Part shown: piece after piece, positions 1 to 6,776 of the stretch
Layout: each line of letters starts with the position of its first letter
Numbering within the stretch: the stretch's first letter is position 1
NCBI GenBank assembly: GCA_023389425.1
Contig: JAEWEK010000168.1
Span: 1-12,431 of the forward strand
DNA length: 12,431 nt
Direction: 5' to 3'
Source of the DNA: Pseudomonadota bacterium
GTDB lineage: Bacteria; Pseudomonadota; Gammaproteobacteria; Burkholderiales; Burkholderiaceae_D
The notes under the pieces: model-generated
The model's input: only the letters and a program-made list of their open reading frames with translations
Told to the model about the DNA's origin: nothing
Databases searched by the model: none
Translations under genes and position numbers: made by a program

Positions 1-1527
1 ATCCTGCCCTGCGCCGGCGGCCTGGCGGCGGGCGGCTTCCTGCTGCTGGCGCGGCGTTACCGCGACCAGTCCGCGCCCGACTACATGGACGCGATCGCCG
101 GCGGCAGCGGCCGGATCTCGGGGCCGCAGACCCTGCTGCGCAGCGCCTCCTCGCTGTGCACCATCGCGTCCGGCGGCTCGATCGGGCGCGAAGGCTCGAT
201 GGTGCAGCTGGCCGCGCTGGGCGCATCGCTGCTGGGGCGCGTGGTGCGCTTCGACCGCGAGCGCCTGCGCCTGCTGGTGGCCTGCGGCGCGGCGGCCGGC
301 ATCACCTCGGCCTACAATGCGCCGATCGCGGCCGCCTTCTTCGTCGGCGAAATCGTGCTCGGGCCGCTGCTGATGGAAAGCGTGGGTCCGATGATGATCG
401 CCTCGGTGGTGGCCAACATCACCATGCGGCGCCTGCCCGGCTACCATCCGACCTACGAAATGCCGGCTTTCCCCGACATCGGCAACCTCGAAGTGCCGCT
501 GTTCGCCGCGCTCGGCATCCTGGCGGGCCTGGCGGCGCCGCAGTTCATCGCCCTGCTCGCGGGCGCGCGCCGCGGCTTCGCCGCCAGCGCGCTGCCGCTG
601 CCGCTGCGCCTGGCGCTGGGCGGCCTGGGCGTGGGCATCATCTCGGTATGGGTGCCGCAGGTCTGGGGCAACGGTTACAGCGTGGTCAATTCGCTGCTGC
701 ACACGCCGTGGGTATGGACGGCGGTGCTGGCGATCCTCGTGTTCAAGGTGATCGCGACGCTGCTGACCGCCGGTTCGGGCGCGGTGGGCGGCATCTTCAC
801 GCCGACCCTGTTCGTCGGCGCCGCGCTGGGCTACCTGTTCGGGCTCGGCGCGCACGGGCTGATGCCGTCGATGGTGTCCAGCCCGGCCGCCTACGCCATC
901 GTCGGCATGGCCGCGTTCCTGGCGGCCGCGACCGGGGCGCCGCTGATGGCGATCCTGATGATCTTCGAGATGACGCTCAGCTACCAGGTGATGCTGCCGC
1001 TGATGCTGGCCTGCGTGCTGGCCTATTACGTCGCGCGCGGCCTCGGCGGACTGCCGATGTACGAGATCACGCTGCGCCGCCAGCGCGAGGAACAGGAAAG
1101 GCTGCGCCTGCGCGGCACCCAGATGCGGGAGCTCGTCAAGCCGGCCGAGACGGTGCTGCCAATGGCCGCGACACGGGAGCAGATGGCGCACATGTTCCGC
1201 GCACATCCGGTCAAGTACATCTACATCGTCGACGATGGGCAGCGCTACCAGGGGGTGGTGGCGTTGCGCGACCTGGCGGGCGGCCTGCTGGGCGATGGCC
1301 GGCGCGCCGGCACGACGGCGGCCGATTTCGTGCAGCGCGACCTGCTGCCGGTGGTCACGCCGGAGATGTCGCTGCACGAGGCCTTCCAGCAGTTCCTGGC
1401 GCATCACGGCGAACGGCTGCCGGCGGTGCGGAGCAAGGAAGATCCCGTGCTGCTGGGCGTGGTCTACAAGACGGCGCTGCTGGATGCGTATGCGCGGCTG
1501 GACCGGGATCCGATGTCGGCGCCTTGA
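1..1527 (+). CDS. clcB: ClC-family voltage-gated chloride channel/transporter, ClcB type, 5'-truncated by the window edge
   Basis: Integral inner-membrane anion channel or antiporter of the ClC family with a cytoplasmic CBS pair. The frame is open from base 1 with no start, so the N-terminal helices are missing; 508 codons are visible. The helix-F gating motif GREGS (184-198) keeps the gating glutamate, and the helix-N motif GGIFTP (787-804) is intact. The block YNAPIAAAFFVGEIV (313-357) corresponds to helix H; by alignment from memory the proton-pathway glutamate of E. coli ClcA falls on Ile here, with Glu retained one residue earlier, as expected of ClcB-like rather than ClcA-like proteins. 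After the last membrane helix (about 1040) a CBS pair runs from about 1126 to 1500. Known family role: chloride movement, for example in extreme acid resistance. The ClcB assignment is inference from motifs; the ClC family itself is secure. A strong terminator follows directly. Confidence 0.9.
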   Translation: MLPCAGGLAAGGFLLLARRYRDQSAPDYMDAIAGGSGRISGPQTLLRSASSLCTIASGGSIGREGSMVQLAALGASLLGRVVRFDRERLRLLVACGAAAGITSAYNAPIAAAFFVGEIVLGPLLMESVGPMMIASVVANITMRRLPGYHPTYEMPAFPDIGNLEVPLFAALGILAGLAAPQFIALLAGARRGFAASALPLPLRLALGGLGVGIISVWVPQVWGNGYSVVNSLLHTPWVWTAVLAILVFKVIATLLTAGSGAVGGIFTPTLFVGAALGYLFGLGAHGLMPSMVSSPAAYAIVGMAAFLAAATGAPLMAILMIFEMTLSYQVMLPLMLACVLAYYVARGLGGLPMYEITLRRQREEQERLRLRGTQMRELVKPAETVLPMAATREQMAHMFRAHPVKYIYIVDDGQRYQGVVALRDLAGGLLGDGRRAGTTAADFVQRDLLPVVTPEMSLHEAFQQFLAHHGERLPAVRSKEDPVLLGVVYKTALLDAYARLDRDPMSAP

Positions 1528-1533
1528 CGCCGC

Positions 1534-1558
1534 CGCCGTCGCGGAAACGACGGCGTTT
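1534..1558 (+). terminator. Rho-independent terminator after clcB
   Basis: Perfect 8-bp stem CGCCGTCG (1534-1541) and CGACGGCG (1548-1555) with loop CGGAAA, followed by TTT. It starts 6 bases after the clcB stop codon. The T run is short, so efficiency is uncertain, but position and stem strength fit transcription end of clcB. The MCP remnant on the other strand ends just beyond it. Confidence 0.65.
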
Positions 1559-1561
1559 AAC

Positions 1562-2057
1562 TCAGAACTCTTCCCACTCTTCCGCGCCGGCACGGACCAG
1601 CGCGGGACGCGCGCGCTGCGGTGCCGGCGTCCGCGCCGGTGCCGCGGCTTGAGCCGCCACGCGCTTCGGCGCCGCAGCGGCAGCCACCGCACGCGTGTCC
1701 AGCCTGAAGATGCTTACCGCTTCCGCCAGGGTCGCGGCCTGGTCCTGCATCGATGCCGCCGCGGCTGCCGCTTCCTCCACCAGCGCCGCATTCTGCTGGG
1801 TCACCTGGTCCATCTGCCCGATCGCCTGGTTGACCTGCTCGATGCCGTCGCTCTGTTCGCGCGAGGCCGATGCGATCTCGCCCATGATGTCGGACACGCG
1901 CTTGACGCTGTCGACCACGTCGGCCATCGTCATGCCTGCTTCGCTGCACGGCGCCGGTCAGCTCTTCCATCGACGACGCCGTCTCTTCCAGCGAACTGGC
2001 CTGCTGCTCGGTGCGCGACGACAGGTCCTGGTTTCCGGCCGCGATCTGGGCATATTG
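1562..2057 (-). pseudogene. Methyl-accepting chemotaxis protein remnant (internal deletion plus frameshift, N-terminus lost)
   Basis: Two pieces of one chemoreceptor signalling domain lie end to end in different frames. The upstream piece (about 2057-1944) reads IAAGNQDLSSRTEQQASS through SSMEELTGAV, the first methylation-helix region of 36H receptors. The downstream piece (1942-1565) starts EAGMTMADVVDSVKRVSD and continues through the second methylation helix (TQQNAALVEEAAAAA) to a linker and the terminal residues EEWEEF, stop at 1562-1564. In an intact receptor such as Tsr about 120 residues separate the two blocks: the hairpin tip that contacts CheA and CheW. All of it is missing, and the join near 1940-1946 also shifts frame. 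Upstream an in-frame TAG (2058-2060) and unrelated sequence show that sensor, membrane and HAMP parts are gone. The terminal EWEEF fits the xWxxF CheR-tethering pentapeptide (NWETF-like). A signalling function is very unlikely. The frame 1562-1933 could be called as a 123-residue gene but is debris. Confidence 0.88.
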
Positions 2058-2119
2058 CTACCTCGCTGCCGAAAATCCCCTGCCGCGCTAGACTTGAGCC
2101 TCATCAACGGAGAACACGC

Positions 2120-2161
2120 ATGAACACGACACCGGCCGGCAGCACGCGGAGTGCCGCATGA
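2120..2161 (+). CDS. Possible 13-codon leader ORF overlapping the bestrophin start
   Basis: ATG at 2120 has a Shine-Dalgarno GGAG at 2109-2112 with 7-base spacing and encodes MNTTPAGSTRSAA, ending at TGA 2159-2161. The stop overlaps the bestrophin ATG (2158) as ATGA, the usual geometry of translational coupling. It has no recognisable domain and could instead be a chance ORF, or the SD may belong to nothing. The evidence is geometry only. Confidence 0.3.
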   Translation: MNTTPAGSTRSAA

Positions 2162-3093
2162 TCGTCCGCGACCGGCCATCCGGCCTGCAACTGTTCCTGA
2201 TCCTGCGCGGCTCGGTGCTGCCCTCGATCCGCAGCAGCCTGCTGGCCACGACCCTGATCGCGGCCCTGGTCAGCTGGACCGGCGGCGAAGTGCTGCACCA
2301 CAAATTCACGCTGACCGCGATTCCGTTCACGCTGATGGGACTGCCGCTGGCGATCTTCCTCGGCTTTCGCAACAACGCCGCCTACGATCGCTACTGGGAA
2401 GGCCGCAAGCAATGGGGCGAGCTGGTGAACCAGTCGCGCAACCTGGCGCGCCAGTGGCTGACGCTGGTCGACCAGAACACGCCCTTCGCCGCCGCCCCCG
2501 GCGACCTGCGCACGGCCATGGTGCGGCGCGCGGTCGCCTTCGCCCATGCGCTCAGGCTGCGCCTGCGCGGCGAGGGCAATCCGGAGGACGTCGCGGCCTG
2601 GGTCGGCGCGGAGGAATGGCAGCGCGTGCGCGGCGCCGCCAACCTGAACTACGCGCTGATGCTGGAAATGGGTGCCGACCTCGGGCGCGCCACGCGCGAG
2701 GGCAAGCTCGATCCGCTGCTGGCGCCGGCGCTGGACTCGACGCTGTCGCACATGACCGCCGCCGTCACCGCCTGCGAGCGCATCAAGACCACGCCGATCC
2801 CGTTCTCGTACACGCTGCTGCTGCACCGCACGGCCTACCTGTACTGCTACCTGCTGCCCTTCGGCCTGGTCGACACCATCGGCTACCTGACGCCGCTGGT
2901 GGTCGTCATCGTGGCCTACACCATCTTCGGGCTGGATGCGCTGGGGGACGAGATCGAGGAACCGTTCGGGAACTCCGACCACGACCTGCCGCTGGACGCG
3001 CTGTGCCGCACCATCGAGATCGACATGCGCACGGCGCTGGGCGACACGGACCTGCCGCCGCCGATGCTGCCCGTGAACTATGCCCTCAGCTGA
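2158..3093 (+). CDS. Bestrophin-family anion channel
   Basis: 311-residue membrane protein of the bestrophin family (eukaryotic Best channels, Klebsiella KpBest; YneE in E. coli), which form pentameric anion or cation channels in the inner membrane. Visible support: a hydrophobic N-terminal pair of helices (residues about 24-40 and 53-70), the family signature FRNNAAYDRYWEGRKQWG at 70-87, a long soluble helical middle, a second hydrophobic hairpin (about 225-262), and the conserved DEIEEPFG followed by DLPLD near 265-282. Length matches bacterial members. ATG 2158 has GGAG at 2148-2151 with 6-base spacing. It may be coupled to the 13-codon ORF that ends on its start codon. It lies close to the ClC-type gene, so two unrelated anion-channel families sit side by side. 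Physiological substrate cannot be read from sequence. Confidence 0.92.
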   Translation: MIVRDRPSGLQLFLILRGSVLPSIRSSLLATTLIAALVSWTGGEVLHHKFTLTAIPFTLMGLPLAIFLGFRNNAAYDRYWEGRKQWGELVNQSRNLARQWLTLVDQNTPFAAAPGDLRTAMVRRAVAFAHALRLRLRGEGNPEDVAAWVGAEEWQRVRGAANLNYALMLEMGADLGRATREGKLDPLLAPALDSTLSHMTAAVTACERIKTTPIPFSYTLLLHRTAYLYCYLLPFGLVDTIGYLTPLVVVIVAYTIFGLDALGDEIEEPFGNSDHDLPLDALCRTIEIDMRTALGDTDLPPPMLPVNYALS

Positions 3094-3115
3094 GGAAACT
3101 GTTTATACGGTTTCC
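3084..3115. repeat. Overlapping palindromes at the end of the bestrophin gene
   Basis: CCTCAGCTGAGG (3084-3095) is a perfect 12-bp palindrome spanning the bestrophin stop codon. Directly overlapping it, GGAAAC (3094-3099) pairs with GTTTCC (3110-3115) around a 10-base loop. There is no T run, so these are weak terminator candidates or operator-like symmetry. A further 8-bp inverted pair TCCCGGCT (3113-3120) and AGCCGGGA (3171-3178) brackets the AT-richer spacer. Confidence 0.35.
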
Positions 3116-3134
3116 CGGCTGCCCCAACCAGAGC

Positions 3135-3164
3135 TGGCAATCATTAACATGCATTTCATATATT
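3135..3164 (+). promoter_or_regulatory. Possible promoter of the truncated haemoglobin gene
   Basis: The bestrophin-haemoglobin spacer is clearly AT-richer than its surroundings. TATATT (3159-3164) resembles a -10 box, with a weak -35 match TGGCAA (3135-3140) 18 bases upstream. The match is modest and the region is chosen mainly by composition and position. Confidence 0.25.
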
Positions 3165-3223
3165 GCTTTTAGCCGGGAGCTGGAGTAGCATCGTGCCGTC
3201 AGTCTCCCGCCGAAAGCCCCGCC

Positions 3224-3622
3224 ATGCCCGCCCTGCCCCTCGACCGATCCTCGATCCAGACCCTGGTTCACCAGTTCTACGACGACGTGCGTGCCGACCC
3301 GGTGCTGGGGCCGGTGTTCGACGGCGCCATCGGCGACCGCTGGGACGCGCACCTGGCGCGCATGGTCGAATTCTGGTCCACCGTGATGCTGGCCACTCAC
3401 GATTTTTCGGGCAATGTGTTCGGCACCCACATGGCGCTGAACGGGGTCGAGCCCGAGCACTTCCGGCGCTGGCTCGACCTGTTCTTCGCCAAGACCGGGG
3501 CTTTGTTCGAGCCGGCCGTCGCGCATGAATTCCAGTCCGTCGGCCGCCGCATCGCGTCCAGCCTGCAGTACGGCTACTTCGGCAAGGTGCTGGTGCCGGA
3601 CGCGCCGGCGCGCGCGGCCTGA
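3224..3622 (+). CDS. Group III (P-type) truncated haemoglobin
   Basis: 132-residue cytoplasmic 2/2 globin binding haem, of the group III type known from Campylobacter jejuni Ctb; family roles are oxygen binding and protection against or handling of NO and peroxide. Residues expected in the pocket are all present with the right spacing: Tyr19 in QFYDDVRADP (B10), His43 in WDAHL (E7), the proximal His69 in GTHMAL (F8) and Trp83 in RRWLDLFF (G8), the last two 14 residues apart. The family blocks DPVLGPVFDGAIGDRWDAHL and VEFWSTVML are conserved. The start ATG 3224 gives the family's usual N-terminal length before TyrB10; its ribosome-binding site is weak (GAAAG at 3212-3216). It is probably transcribed from its own promoter in the AT-rich spacer. 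The C-terminal Ala-rich tail is short and ordinary. Which ligand it handles in this organism cannot be told. Confidence 0.94.
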   Translation: MPALPLDRSSIQTLVHQFYDDVRADPVLGPVFDGAIGDRWDAHLARMVEFWSTVMLATHDFSGNVFGTHMALNGVEPEHFRRWLDLFFAKTGALFEPAVAHEFQSVGRRIASSLQYGYFGKVLVPDAPARAA

Positions 3623-3641
3623 TGCCTTTATTCTTTGCTCA

Positions 3642-3670
3642 TTGACATCACTTCTTAGCAAGTGTCAAAT
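3642..3670 (+). promoter_or_regulatory. Sigma-70-type promoter with overlapping inverted repeat, upstream of the hydrolase
   Basis: A perfect -35 TTGACA (3642-3647) is followed after 17 bases by TCAAAT (3665-3670), 4 of 6 matches to the -10 consensus. TTGACA is also one arm of a perfect inverted repeat whose other arm TGTCAA lies at 3663-3668, with CTT (3651-3653) and AAG (3660-3662) extending the symmetry inside. Such dyads across -35 and -10 are typical operator placement. The expected transcript start near 3677 leaves a short leader before ATG 3698. Confidence 0.55.
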
Positions 3671-3697
3671 GCGTGGAATTCCACTTCCCGCATTGCC

Positions 3698-4630
3698 ATG
3701 AATACTGCCCGCCTGCGCAAGCTCCTGCTGCCGCCGCTGACCGCCCTGGTCGCCATCCTGGCCGTCGTGCCGTACGCACGCAACCGCGAACACCTTCCCC
3801 TCGACGAGGCCGCGCGCAAGCAGGCGCCCGGCGCATTCGTCCAGCTGTCGCACGGCATGGTGCACTACCGCGCGGAGGGTCCGGAGGACGGCCCGCCGGT
3901 GCTGCTGGTGCACGGCTTCTCGGTGCCCAGCTACGCCTTCGACGCCACCCGCGCGGCGCTGGCCGGCGCGGGCTTTCGCGCGATCAGCTTCGACCTGTAC
4001 GGGCGCGGCTGGAGCGATCGCCCTGACCAGACCTACGACCGCGCGCTGTTCGCCGGCCAGCTGGGTGAATTGATGGACGCGCTGCACATCCAGAAGGCCA
4101 GCCTGGTCGGCCTGTCGATGGGCGGCGCGGTGGTGGGCCGCTTCGCCGCCACGCATCCGGATCGCGTGAACCGCGTGGTGCTGATCGCGCCCTTCAACCA
4201 GCCGCGCGACATCAGTGTGATGGCCTGGCCGGGCGTGGGCGAATGGCTGAACCGCTCGTGGTTCCTGCCGGACCTCGCGGACAGCCAGACCGAGGACTTC
4301 CCGCATCCGGAAAACATCCCCGGCTGGAGCGATCGCTTCGTGCCGCAGATGCGCTACCAGGGCTTCGGCAACGCGATCCTGTCGACCATCCGCAACACCA
4401 CGACGCAATCGTCGATCCCGGACTTCGAGGCTATCGGACGTTCAAAGATCCCGGTCGAACTGGTGTGGGGCGACCGCGACAAAACGGTGCCTTATGCCGA
4501 ACACGCCATCGTGCAGCGGGCGATCCCGCAGGCGCGCTTCGTGTCGCTGAAGGGCCTGGGCCACATGACGGTGGTGGAGGATCCGGCCGCGACCAACCCG
4601 CACCTGGTCTCCTTCCTGCGCGAGGACTGA
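3698..4630 (+). CDS. Membrane-anchored alpha/beta-fold hydrolase
   Basis: 310-residue serine hydrolase of the alpha/beta fold. An N-terminal hydrophobic stretch after MNTARLRK (residues about 8-26) is a signal anchor or uncleaved signal peptide, placing the catalytic domain in the periplasm. The oxyanion motif VLLVHGF (68-74), nucleophile elbow GLSMGG (Ser140), acid in WGDRDKTVP (probably Asp261) and GLGHMTVVEDP (His289) complete the catalytic triad. The fold matches MhpC/dienelactone- or haloperoxidase-like esterases, but substrate is unknown. A GTG at 3662 in the same frame would add 12 residues, but it lies inside the predicted promoter, so ATG 3698 is preferred; no clear Shine-Dalgarno is seen for either. 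The gene converges on the minus-strand secretion operon with 4 bases between stops. Confidence 0.88.
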   Translation: MNTARLRKLLLPPLTALVAILAVVPYARNREHLPLDEAARKQAPGAFVQLSHGMVHYRAEGPEDGPPVLLVHGFSVPSYAFDATRAALAGAGFRAISFDLYGRGWSDRPDQTYDRALFAGQLGELMDALHIQKASLVGLSMGGAVVGRFAATHPDRVNRVVLIAPFNQPRDISVMAWPGVGEWLNRSWFLPDLADSQTEDFPHPENIPGWSDRFVPQMRYQGFGNAILSTIRNTTTQSSIPDFEAIGRSKIPVELVWGDRDKTVPYAEHAIVQRAIPQARFVSLKGLGHMTVVEDPAATNPHLVSFLRED

Positions 4631-4653
4631 GCCTTCAGAAACCGGCTTCGCGC
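4618..4653. terminator. Weak bidirectional hairpin at the convergent gene ends
   Basis: The convergent stop codons (4628-4630 plus, 4635-4637 minus) are 4 bases apart. CTGA (4627-4630) and TCAG (4635-4638) flank GCCT, and an outer pair GCGCGA (4618-4623) and TCGCGC (4648-4653) surrounds them. No T run exists on either strand, so a real terminator is doubtful; Rho-dependent or antisense read-through ends are equally possible. Confidence 0.2.
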
Positions 4654-6776
4654 CGCAGCAGCGACGCCAGGGTGCGCACGAAGCGCGCGCCCGGCGCCTC
4701 CCATTGGGCATCGATCACCGCCGTGCCGCGCCAGGCGCGGCCGGCCAGCGCGCCGGCCGGTTCCTCGACCGCGAACGTGACGCGGTACACGGCGTGCTCG
4801 GGATACCATGCGCCCTGCTTCTCGCGCGCCGGCACCGAGCCGCCCTGCGCCGCGGTCCACATCCCGCTCGGCAGCACGCGGCTGGCGTCGCGGTCGATCC
4901 CGCTCACCACCATTCGCAGCGCCGGGCCGGCGTGGCCATCGGAGTAGAAGCGCGCCACGTCGCCCACCGCTACCCGCCGCACGTCTTCCTCGTCCAGATA
5001 GCAGCTGGCCTCGTGCGCGCGGTCGCTGACCAGCACCGCCACCCGCTCGTGCTTGCCGACCCAGACGCCGGGCGCCAGCTCGGGCTCGACGTCGCGCAGG
5101 GCGCCGTCGAACGGCGCCACCGGCCGGGTGTGCGCATCTTCTTCCTCCAGCGCCGCCAGCTGGGCCTCCACCGTCGCCAGCTGCTCGCGCAGCACGCCGC
5201 TCTGGGCCCGCTCCTCGGCATTGAAGCCGGACGATTCGACCTGCCAGCGCAGGCGTTCGGCCTGGGCCTGGAGGCCTTCGCGGCGGCTGCCGTTTTCGGG
5301 CGCGGAGAATTGCATCAGCACCTGGCCCGTCTTCACCCGCGCGCCTTCGGCGAACGGCAGCGCGGCGACCTGGCCGTGCAAGGGCGCGTGGACCGGGAAC
5401 ACGTCGGTGGGCCGCAGCACCGCGGACGACTGCACCCGCGTCGGCCACGGCAGCACGAACAGCAGCAAGGCCAGCCCGGCCAGGATGGCCGACAGGCGCG
5501 CGCGCGGGCTGCGCTTAAAGGAGGGCCACAAGGTGCCCCACACGCGAAACTCGGCAACGACAGGACGGAACACGAACCAGCTCATCTCGACGCAAAACAG
5601 GAAAATGCCAACCAGCTTGATGAAGAAGTGATACACCAGCACCGCGATGCCGAGGAAGATCAGGAGCCGGTAGACCCAGATCGCCCACGCGAACAGCACC
5701 AGCCCCCAGTGCCGGCGGCGCGGAAAATATTCGGGCGGCGGCGCGCCCAGCGCGAACAGCCACTCGCGCATCTGCCAGCGTGCCAGCGCGAACGCGCGCG
5801 CGTGCAGGTTCGGCATGTCGAGCCAGTCGGACACCACGAAGTAGCCGTCGAAGCGCATGAAGGGGCTGGCATTCAGGGCCAGCGTAGCGATCCAGGTGGT
5901 GGTCGCCAGCGGGAACGCGATCGAGCGCAGCAGCCCGTCCGGCAGCACGGCCCAGGCCAGCGTGGCCCACACCGCAACCGCCAGTTCGGTGGCGACGCCG
6001 GCGGCGGCCACGCGCAGGCGCTGGCGTTTGTTCGACAGGCGCCAGACGTCGTTGGTGTCGGTGTAGGGCACCGGCCACAGGACGAGGAAGGCGATGCCCA
6101 TCGCGGGCACGCGGCAACCGTAGCGCTTGGCCGTGAGCGCATGGCCCATCTCGTGCGCGCATTTCACCAACACCACCGCCAGCGCGTAATCGAGCAGGCC
6201 GCCCGGCGTGAACGAGCCGGCCAGGGTGGCGCGGAACTCGTCCCATTGGCGCCACACCAGCGTCAGGCCAAGCAGCGCCGCCAGCAGCGTCAGGTGCAGG
6301 AAGCCGCGCGAGTACAGCAGCCGGAACGAGGGCGCGACGCGGGTCAGCCAGCGGTCCGGCTTGACCAGCGGGATGCGAAAGAACAGGTAATGGTGCAACA
6401 GCTGGGTCGCGAGCGTGCCGCCGGCGGCCTTGTGGCGCGCCGCCATCGGTTTCACCGAGGCCAGCGGGTCGGGCCGCACCAGCTGGTTATCGACCAGGAA
6501 TTTCAGCACGTTTTCGACGTCCTCTTCGCCCAGCTCGAGCGGGTTGGCGGCCTGCAGCGACAACAGGATGTCGTGCGCATTGCCGAGCGACCAGCGCTGC
6601 AGGATCTCGAAGGTCGCCCAGTCGATCCGGAAGAACTGGTTGCGCACCGGGTCTTCCAGCGTGTGACTGGGTTCGCCGGTGGACAGGGTCGGGCCTTCGT
6701 GCAGGCTGAGTTCCTCGCGCAGCGGCGGCAGCAGCAGGCTGCCCTGCACCGCCTTCAGCGACTGCACGGCTACCAT
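4635..6776 (-). CDS. PqqD-like / M50 site-2 metalloprotease / HlyD adaptor fusion protein
   Basis: 713-residue inner-membrane protein in three parts. Residues about 40-103 (FFRIDWATFEILQRW through KFLVDNQLV) resemble a PqqD/RRE winged helix, the fold that binds peptides in RiPP pathways. Residues about 155-445 are polytopic membrane sequence with the zinc site HEMGH (208-212) and the distal NASPFMRFDGYF (302-313), whose Asp310 is the expected third ligand of M50 site-2 proteases. After the last helix (about 428-444) a HlyD-like periplasmic part follows: lipoyl half PVHAPLHGQVAALPFAEGAR (461-480), short coiled coil (about 497-547), second half APFDGALRDVEPELAPGVWV and beta-barrel. Such proteins are usually annotated 'site-2 protease' or 'peptidase M50'. 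Start ATG 6776 lies inside the end of the upstream adaptor gene (7-base overlap, ATGGTAG), implying coupling. It may cleave, or merely bind and translocate, the giant surface protein; the protease may not be its real activity. No ribosome-binding site stands out, consistent with coupling. Confidence 0.87.
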   Translation of the reverse strand: MVAVQSLKAVQGSLLLPPLREELSLHEGPTLSTGEPSHTLEDPVRNQFFRIDWATFEILQRWSLGNAHDILLSLQAANPLELGEEDVENVLKFLVDNQLVRPDPLASVKPMAARHKAAGGTLATQLLHHYLFFRIPLVKPDRWLTRVAPSFRLLYSRGFLHLTLLAALLGLTLVWRQWDEFRATLAGSFTPGGLLDYALAVVLVKCAHEMGHALTAKRYGCRVPAMGIAFLVLWPVPYTDTNDVWRLSNKRQRLRVAAAGVATELAVAVWATLAWAVLPDGLLRSIAFPLATTTWIATLALNASPFMRFDGYFVVSDWLDMPNLHARAFALARWQMREWLFALGAPPPEYFPRRRHWGLVLFAWAIWVYRLLIFLGIAVLVYHFFIKLVGIFLFCVEMSWFVFRPVVAEFRVWGTLWPSFKRSPRARLSAILAGLALLLFVLPWPTRVQSSAVLRPTDVFPVHAPLHGQVAALPFAEGARVKTGQVLMQFSAPENGSRREGLQAQAERLRWQVESSGFNAEERAQSGVLREQLATVEAQLAALEEEDAHTRPVAPFDGALRDVEPELAPGVWVGKHERVAVLVSDRAHEASCYLDEEDVRRVAVGDVARFYSDGHAGPALRMVVSGIDRDASRVLPSGMWTAAQGGSVPAREKQGAWYPEHAVYRVTFAVEEPAGALAGRAWRGTAVIDAQWEAPGARFVRTLASLLRREAGF

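Noticed and set aside
156..1652. 498-residue plus-strand frame overlapping clcB
   Set aside because: Arg/Ala/Gly-rich +1 shadow of the ClC gene, which has unmistakable motifs in its own frame.
2104..2982. 292-residue minus-strand frame opposite the bestrophin gene
   Set aside because: Gln/Arg/Ala-rich antisense frame without motifs; the bestrophin signature on the plus strand is clear.
3665..4408. 247-residue minus-strand frame opposite the hydrolase
   Set aside because: Antisense shadow; the plus strand has a full catalytic triad and a promoter.
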